The notes under the pieces: model-generated
Seen by the model: only the letters and a program-made list of their open reading frames with translations
Database searches by the model: none
What the model was told of the DNA's origin: nothing
Assembly (NCBI RefSeq): GCF_000003605.2
Contig: NW_003148283.1
Location: 58,234-78,559, forward strand
Length of the DNA stretch: 20,326 nucleotides
Direction of reading: 5' to 3'
DNA from: Saccoglossus kowalevskii
Lineage: Eukaryota; Hemichordata; Enteropneusta; Harrimaniidae
Position numbers and translations under genes: made by a program
Part shown: piece by piece, positions 9,701-18,700 of the stretch
Layout: the number at the start of each line of letters is the position of its first letter
Position numbering within the stretch: position 1 is the stretch's first letter

Positions 9701-12700
9701 AGCGTTATTCTCTCCATCTACCATTTTGAATGGCTAGCCCCACTTGATTTAAGTGGGCCTACCTGCACATACCGATGCATCCGGCTAGTTGCCATCTCCT
9801 TTGAGTCACCCAGCTTGGCCAAGTATTCAAATCTCAGTGCTCCCCTCCCTTCGGGTTATGCACAGCCCCCTATGTTCCACTGAAATGGATGGCACAGGTG
9901 GTGCTGCTGCTTCACCAAACGTTGGTACACATCAATCCGTACCTAGACATGAGGTCCATTCGATTGCTAACTCACTAGTGCTAGCGTCAGGCGCCCCCTC
10001 AAACCTTTTTCTTTATCAACTACTACCTAAGAGACACCCAATCCATTTAGGAGAGCATCTTTTAGGCTGGGTCCCGTCATAGTGGGTCAGACTCTGGGCA
10101 CTTCAAACCCTGTCACCTTGCAGCATTTTTGGCTTTTTGCTCCAGGGACAGCACAGGCGAGGTAAGACACTACCCTCGTTTGGGGGTCTTAGCTAGGTGA
10201 TGAGTGGTGTAGAGTGTATCATCCCGGACGGGGAAAAGACTTTCATCATTTTCTGTTTGCTCAGAAAACTCACCACCTATTGGCGTCTGACTCTGCCTAC
10301 ATTTCAAAATAGTCAATTTGACAGACTGGAGTCTATGGTGGGTAATTGAACGTAGTGAATTTAGGCAGAGGGTTCTCCAAACCCGCCTATTCACATAGTT
10401 AATACCCACCAGACTCTGGGTCCCCCAACCACCCCACTCTTTCCGTAGCGGAAAGAAAGAAACCAGAGTGAATAGCCAGCCGTAATGGTGCCGCCATATG
10501 GCCTTGGTCACGTGGTTCGTGACGTAAAGAAATAAATCTTGGGGTCATTGGGCTTCCCCTGACCTAGATTCTATCTCTCCGTCATTGGCAGAATCGCTGA
10601 TTAATGCATACAGTTCAAAATAGTCATTTTGACTGACCAGAGTCTATGGTGGGTATGAACTATGTGAATAAGCGGGTTCTGAGAACCCTCTACCTAAATT
10701 CGGGAACAATTGTTTGTAATCAAGATGCCTTGAATGATTTTTTTTCTCAACAATTGTTCAATCATATCTAAACTGATTGTGTTTTAAGGTGGTAACTTGG
10801 TACTAACATCACTCATGGTGGGTTAATGAGACATGTCATTTTGTTTCATAATTGATTCAAATTGCTAGTCTGGTGGCCAACCTATTTTTTAGAAATTTTG
10901 TATCATTTTCATTCATATTTGTCACATACATCATAAATATAATAATACATGTTCATGTCAGTTTGTTCCATTATTAGATCAAAGATGCCTGACTGGCATT
11001 CATCTTGTGTTTTGGAAAATGAGGTATCTTGGACAGGATTTATCAGTTACAAACATTATACATTTTGAGATACATGTCCATGATGATTCGTTTCGTGTTC
11101 AAATCTAAAATGAGAAACTGGCAGCCATCCTGTTTTTCCAAAATGTATACTTGACATTTTTTTCTCAAATTATACATAGGATAATTAGGATACATTTTGT
11201 TTCACAATCAAATCAAAAATGGTTGCCTGCCTGCAATCTTGCTTTTTGATCAAACTACTATATCTATTACTACTACATGGACCCAGACAATGGAAATTCA
11301 ATTTGGATACAAAAAATGTATGAGTAGGATATCCTGTGTAATTTCATACCATATATTTTGATTTTGTAAGAGTCATTTAATACACCTAATTTCTGTAGAT
11401 ACTCGACCAGCCAATTATTCACTCTCAATTCACTTCCCCTACTTCCAACAGGGACAATGTCATGAACAATGACATATTTTCAAATGTTTCTAAGATAAAT
11501 TTGGTACAGGCGCAACATAATGGTTTGAATCTTTTCAGTTTCAACGCACTACAAACGCGCCCAGCAGGTATCATTTACAGGCATAGAGGCTCTCAGTAGA
11601 CCCGCACATGCAAAAGGTTTATCTGAGCTGCCAACGTTCTGGCCAGGGCGCACAGGGATTCCACCAACGCTGTCTACATTTCTAAGTGGTGAGCTTACAC
11701 TGATTGGTGTAGCGGAAGGGAGATTGATCCATACCATCTCTCTATTTGCCAGGTAGCACACTCCTTCATCCACCTGTTTGACGAAGTGGGTTTGTCCTAG
11801 CAGAATCGCTGAATAATGCCTACAGTTCAAAATAGTCATTTTTACTGACCGGAGTCTATGGTGGGTATGAACTGTGTGAATGGGCGGGTTCGGAGAATCA
11901 GAAATTGTTTGTAATCAAGACTTTTTTTTAAACATTTTCTTAACAATTGTTCAATCATACCTGAAATGATTGTGTTTCAGGGTGGTAACTTGGTCCTAAC
12001 ATCACTCATGGTGGGTTAATAAGACATGTCATTTTGTTTCATAATTGATACAAATTGCTAGGCTGGTGGCCATCTAATATTTTCGGAAATTGTGTACCAT
12101 TTTCATTCATATGTGTCACATACATCATACATATAAGAATACATGTTCATATGATTTCAATAAAACTAATGGTCATTTTTTTCAAAATATTTACAAAAAA
12201 ATAATTTAATGTGTCATCAACCATATCTCAGACATGGTTTTATTCAAGCTATGTATTAACATCCCACGCGATGAGGAAGGTGTTTTGTTACACGTCGATT
12301 TGATTCAAAATGGCCGTTTTGCAGCCATGTTGTGTTTTTATGAGAAGCAGACCAGACTAGCCCCACATCAACTAATTTTGCTTCCCAGCCCAAAACACCT
12401 TACGTTTGTATAATTATTTGTTATTATTATTCATTATGTATTATTATATAAACCAATCTGAACTCCCAAGAAACCAAATAGCCTGGAAAGCTTTGGTTTT
12501 CTGCTCACTTTTTATTCAGGGTATCTGTGTAAATTGTCTACAACTTCATCCAACCAAATACAATTCACATTCACATAACTCTCCACCAGGATCTCCAACC
12601 AATTAGAACTTTCCGTACTAGAAAGTGACTTGTAACATGAGTTTTGATTGGTTAGTCATTTGGTCAGATGTACACTAATGACCATTTTATGATAAGTGAC

Positions 12701-15700
12701 TGAAGTATTGTTCTCATTAAAGTCACATTCATAGTCTTTGATATGGGACCCATATACAATGTATACAAAGTGTGTAAAAACATTGTTTGTCTCCATAAAT
12801 TCAAAACACATGCTGCATGATGACTCTGTAAAGCACTTTTTAATTTTTCCTGATTATAACATTTACGAAGAGTCATTACATAAAAAGTGACGTGCATTTT
12901 CAATATGTTGTGTTTCTTCGCTTTATTTCAGATGAACTAACTACTCAACTCAAACATTCCGGTGCTCAATGGATGATAACGACATCTGAGTTGGCTGGTA
13001 AGGCCAAGCAGGTAGCACAAAGGGTGTCTGGGATTAAGGTAAGTATATATCAACAGAACGCCATCTGGGTTAGCTGATAAGACCAGATAGGCAGCACAAA
13101 GGGTGTCTGAGATCAAGGTAAGTATACATCATCATAATGTCATCTGATTTGGCTGGTAAGGCCAGACAGGCAGTACTGAGGATGTCCAGGATTAAGGTAA
13201 GTATACATCAACAGAATGCCATTTAAGTTGGCTGGTAAGACTAGACTTTGTCGAGCGGACCTTATCATATGATTGTCCGTCAGCGTCTCTGTCAATGTTT
13301 TACTTTTTCGTCTTCTTCTTGAAAACTACAAGCCTGAATGCTTTGATACTTGGTGTATATGTACCTTGGGTAGGCCTTCCTTAGATTTGTTCATTTCATG
13401 ATATCTTTAATTCTCTAATTTTGACTAATATTTTTGTCATTTTTGGTAAAAAAAGACATTTTCGACTTCTTGTTGAAAACAGGAAGTCCAATTGCTTTGA
13501 TACTATACATACTGTTCATTTTTTAATGATATGTTCAGTTCATTCATTGAAATGTGCATTGCTGACAGCGGAGCTATCTCTGCTTGTTTAAAATTGTTGT
13601 TCAGTTTCCATCTCTCTACATGCATAACACTGATGGCATTTCATCTTACACATATGTCATCATGTCACAACTATTGACATGCATTCATTTCAAATTGTTT
13701 CAAAATGATTGGCTTGTAGTTCTTCTAGTAAAAATAAATCGTAAAAAGTATTTCAACATTTTTAGAAAACTCATGGCTCTCATGAATGGATTTGGTACAA
13801 ACATAACTGGAAGATCCAGATCCTGGAATCGATGGCATTTCTAGTATACTTGTATTTACATCATGTAAGCTACATACTAAGGGACATGAGTGTACATGTA
13901 CTCTCACAGTTTTCCAATTTAAGTAATTTTATCTTACAATGGTAACTGTTCCATGTCATGATGACTGATTTTTCATGGGGTATCAGTTTCGTTATAAATT
14001 TCTCATTATTTTAGGCTTTGTATGTGATTGGTGATGAATCCGTGGAAGGATGTCGATCTTTCGCCGCTGACTTAATGGAGGATGACGGATCAGCGTTTCC
14101 TACCGATGTTCGAATTAACCCAGCGGAAGATGTCGTTGCTTTACCATATTCAAGCGGTACAACTGGTTTACCGAAAGGTGTGATGTTGACACATGGAAAC
14201 ATGGTTTGTAATCTCCATCAGATTAGGTTAGTCATACCGATCTAATGCCTGATATCATGCCTTGTATTAAAACACCCAGTACATAATATGACGTCATATT
14301 ACGAGATTATCGCAACAGGGGTTGTACATTTCATCACTTGTGGTTTTGCATCCAGGTCTGTAGAGAGCACCGACTATTAAAATTCATTGAAATTTGTCAC
14401 GTTTGTAAATTTACCAGGGACTCTGAGTTTCCATCCCAAAAGGCTAAACTCTCTTAGAATGCCTCATTACTGTACACCCATTTATTTTCACTGACAATTA
14501 ATTTAACTATTTTTGATGTGCGAGCATATTCACTGTTCACAAATTCACATATCAACGAAAATAGCACAATTTAAACCAGTCAATAATTAATGCATTTACA
14601 GTGTCGCATACGACTTGTTTACCACTTCCGTGTGACTGAGAATGTTCTAGAACCGTACTATGTCTGGGTGGAATTTTTAGATGTTGATTGAATAGGTAAT
14701 ATGACACTGTAGAAGGCAATAGAAGGTAATGGAACATTCTAGAAATTTGTAGTATGTTCCAGACTCATTATGTATGCTGATATAATGGTCTATTTATAGA
14801 CAGTGTGGGTATATATAGATCATATACTGAGATCAGATCGGAGATCTTGTTGGAGTTTAAGTATCTAGTTATTGGAGGTTTGGAGTTTTACCGAGTTATT
14901 GTACTTGATGTTTGCAGAGTATAATAATACCAGTACCAGTTGAAACCTCATCTTTTGACTCCGTGTTCGTATGTAATCATCGCCGCCAGGGAAGTCTTTA
15001 TGTTACTGTCGCCATCTTGGTATTTGAACCATCACACCTGTACTATACCAATTACGGTAATATTACGTTGCGTGTGACATACAGTATTTTGTGTAAATTC
15101 CTATGATAAATTCCGACAAAAATGAGTGTCGTCTGCAATGGCTTGCTTGTGAATGCAGAAGATTTGATGATCGACAATCACGATGTTAATTAGTGTTATA
15201 CAAAACCTCAATTTCGCTAACTCACTAACTTGAATTTTGATAAAAATTTTAACCATTATAAAATAAAAACATCATGTTTTGCCTGTAGTTACACGTAATC
15301 CAAAATGTCTGTACAATAGATGATATGGGGTACAGTAAAGGAGTTGTACAGGAATATTAGAAAATAGACTGGGGAACACATTGATGAATTTGAAAAAAAT
15401 AAATCCAATTTTAGGGACAAAGTTTTTACGGATGTGTTTAATGTTGGAATTGTGATCTATATTCACTCCCAAGTACTTAGCTATGCGAATGCCTTCTACT
15501 GGTGAACCACAAGCATTCAAGAAATCCACGTGACTGCACTGCTCCTAGGGGTGTGTAAATTATTGTATTGGTCTGTCAATATTGACTGTCACGTTTGTTT
15601 GCATTGCACCACTTGTACACTCTTTGGAATTCTTGAAGCTGACTAGGACATACCGTATGCATGTAGAAAAGAGGGGAGAGATAAAAAATAGTGGTGTCCC

Positions 15701-18700
15701 TATAGTGGTATGAGGGTCAATAGTCGCATACTAGCCACCAATACCTTTGAGATATTTAAATCTGAATGATGACAACTATCACAAACATGCAAAACTTGTT
15801 TTCCATGTCATTATGACAATAACTCAAGTTTATTTAATTCTCAGAACCCCAGGATTACTGGATTTTTCAGTTGATGATGTTATACTGTGCGTTTTACCAT
15901 TCTATCACTCCTATGGAATGGTTGCTGTGCTTGCCAATGCATTAAGTCAAGGAGCAAAACTAGTCACAATGCCAAAATTTGAACCTCAAAAATTTCTGCA
16001 ACTCATTGAAAAATACAAGGTAATGATGATAATAATTCTCAAATTTGTATGTTATGCTGTTTTATGAATTCAAAGCAATCAATGCATGGAGGCAGTGTTG
16101 TATTTACTGTAGTATGCCTGTTTTCTGACTCCAAAGTGATGATCTGTATCCATCACATAATATTACGGTGAGGGCGCCCCACATTCTGAATTCAAAATGA
16201 GGCTTGGAACACCATAGGTAATTTTTATGTTGAGCCTCTTATTCTCATCATATTGTATATATTATTTTGCAGATAACACAAGGTCTGTTTGTTCCGCCAA
16301 TAATTTTGTTTCTAATAAAACACCCAATGGTTGATCAGTATGATCTGTCTAGTCTTGTATATATATTAAGTGCAGCGGCACCTCTCGGTCCCGAACATAT
16401 CACTGAACTCAAGAAAAAACTAAAGAATGAAAATCTAATTGTGAGACAAGGTATATACATCAATCCCTTGATATCGTATCCATAAATGGTATATATATTA
16501 TTACAAGCACAAGCCAAGTTATTCCCTGTTGAACAGAAAATATGGCTTGTGTTGTCTGTGAGCGTGAAGACTCACACCGCCATGAATGCACCACAACCTT
16601 ATGGAAGACACAAGTGATAACTCAGTTTTTTGTCTTCATAATGAGCAATATAAGTCCAAATAGTATGTTTAGTCACCGAATAAACAGTTATGATTATCAT
16701 GTTCATGATATAAATGTTCATTGCACATTTATGTTTTTCCAGACCATGGATTTTCACCTTGCTAAAAATGCATTATTTACATGACACGCCTTCAAAACAG
16801 ACAAATGAAAATAATTCAACAACTTGGCTTGTGCTTGGGATTGGGCTTGTGTCTCTGACTTGTAGTGATACTGCTCTTACGTTACTTGAGTCATATATTT
16901 TCCCCAGCTGAATAAAGGATAATATTAGGAAATAATATAAAATCACTTAACAGAGTGAAGACGATCAATTTTAATTAGTGACAAATGTAAAATGTACTTT
17001 TACTTGTATATGGCCAGGTATGTATAATTATTATCAGGAACTGAAAAAACATGTAAGGACCGACCAAACATTTGCTATATACAATCACCATTCTGCCTCT
17101 ATGCATAATTAGTCAAGATCTGATTCAGACGGCGTAATGGCGGCCATTTTTGTGCTGAAAAATCATCAAAAATCAAACATTTCTGGCTATTTACAGATTG
17201 ATTTTGTTTAAACTAGGGACCATGATGCGCATCATTCTTTTATCCGAGTGAAATTTAAAATGGCCGACTGGCGGCCATTTGTTTTAATTGATGCTGTGCC
17301 AGAGCAATATCTCAAGGGCAAGTACTTGTTTGATGATCAGATACAAGATGACTGAATGTCAGTCATTTTATTGTAACAGCTTCTGAATCCATATCTCTGA
17401 CATGTTTATGTTCAAACTATATTAATATATACTATAACAAAACTATATATCTTAAGTTTGATAACTGACGGGGACTGTGCCATGCATGACAGGGACTGTG
17501 CCATGCATGACAGGGACTGTGCCATGCATGACAGGGACTGTGCCATGCATGGCTTGTTTGTTTTTTAATAACCTCAGTGGTTCTGTAATAATGATAATTT
17601 ATTGACACACCATATGAACGTTATACAGCAGTATGTTCATTAAAATGGAATATACATAATTTGCAAAAGCTATTATAAGTTTAGCGTCTGAAGCACTTGA
17701 TAAATAATTTGCATTCTTGATTTTATTCAAATTTATCAAACTCTAAAGGTAATTTTGCAAAAGAATGGTAATGCAAACTAAAACTGGAAAACAAATCTTT
17801 TTTTAGTAATGATGCAAGATCTTTATCGTTATATAATGTTTTGACAGGATATGGATTGACTGAAACTAGTACTGCTTCAAACATCTGTTCCCGGTATGAA
17901 GAATTTCATCCTGGTTCCGTTGGACCATTATTACCAAACACACTTGGCAAGGTACAAGTCATTTTACACCTGCTGTTGGCCCTTTCACTTCCATTGTTGA
18001 CTTTCTCGCTTCCACTGTTGTCTCACTTCCATTGACCACCCTCCCACTTTTATTGTTGACCCTCTCACTTCTATTGTTGACTTTCTCACTTCCACATTGA
18101 CCCTCTCACTTCCACATTGACCCTTTCATTTTACTATTAAGGCCATAGAAAGCAAAAATGAGTTGGTCCGGCCATCCATCGAGAGCCGTAGGCCCGATGC
18201 ATATGATGACGTGGGCCAAAGGAAGCATTTATTTATTAACCTCCAACACTCACTTACAATCACTGTCATGATGAATATAGTTTTATTCAAATTATTTTAT
18301 TATTCTAGGTAGTTGATCTTAAGACAGGAGAAAATCTTGCAGCTGGTCAAGATGGTGAAATCTGCCTCCGTGGACCCCAGATCATGAAAGGCTATCTAAA
18401 TAATATACAAGCAACAAACATGACAGTAAAAGACGGATGGTTATATACTGGTAATATAATTGTACATTGTAACATTTTCTTTCTACATTGATGATATTTA
18501 ATGTTGGTCACATTTATACAGTGGCTTCATTGTATCCTCATTCAGTTGGCACGCTCACCTATTCACCTTCCACTAATTTCCACGTGCATCATTCGAACAT
18601 TATTCTGATCACTAGTGTGACAGTGGTTCATCTTAAAACTGCAATAAGCGAAATGTTCTTATAAAGCCACAAGTGAATATTCAGGCAGAGAATTATTTTA

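Larger units (their letters stand above)
6670..10735 (+). mobile_element. Decayed DIRS-type (tyrosine-recombinase) retrotransposon in intron 3
   Basis: Three DIRS hallmarks are seen together. There are inverted (not direct) terminal repeats at 6728-7010 and 10452-10735. An internal complementary region at 10291-10421 combines both outer ends head to head. The body is GC-richer and carries a reverse transcriptase with DIRS-like motifs. The reading frames are broken in many places. I could not find the tyrosine recombinase, RNase H or methyltransferase parts, and the element is short for the group, so part of pol is probably deleted. It lies in the sense orientation of the host gene. DIRS elements spread by recombinase and make no target duplication; none is seen. 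Confidence 0.85.
14602..15079 (+). mobile_element. Solo LTR with 5-bp target duplication TACAG
   Basis: Starts TGTCGCA and ends TGTGACA (TG...CA, near-inverted tips). It is flanked by TACAG at 14597-14601 and 15080-15084. The left boundary is confirmed independently: a second copy at 20062 begins to match at exactly the same TG. No internal region or second LTR follows, so this is a solo LTR left by LTR-LTR recombination. It contains TATA-like boxes (14791-14799, 14810-14818) and two heat-shock elements. Five-base duplications suit Ty3/gypsy, Copia or BEL elements; the superfamily is not decided. Intron 5 of the host gene, sense orientation if the TATA boxes mark the promoter. Confidence 0.88.

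Noticed and set aside
12664-12903. Minus-strand frame as a LINE 3' tail
   Set aside because: No cysteine/histidine motif or RT block can be seen; the resemblance is only general.
14602-15079. Glucocorticoid-type response element reading of TGTTCTAGAAC
   Set aside because: Half-site spacing does not fit the 3-bp gap palindrome, while the 5-bp phased GAA/TTC pattern fits a heat-shock element exactly.
17471-17560. CRISPR-like array
   Set aside because: Units are head-to-tail with no unique spacers, and the DNA is eukaryotic; it is a minisatellite.
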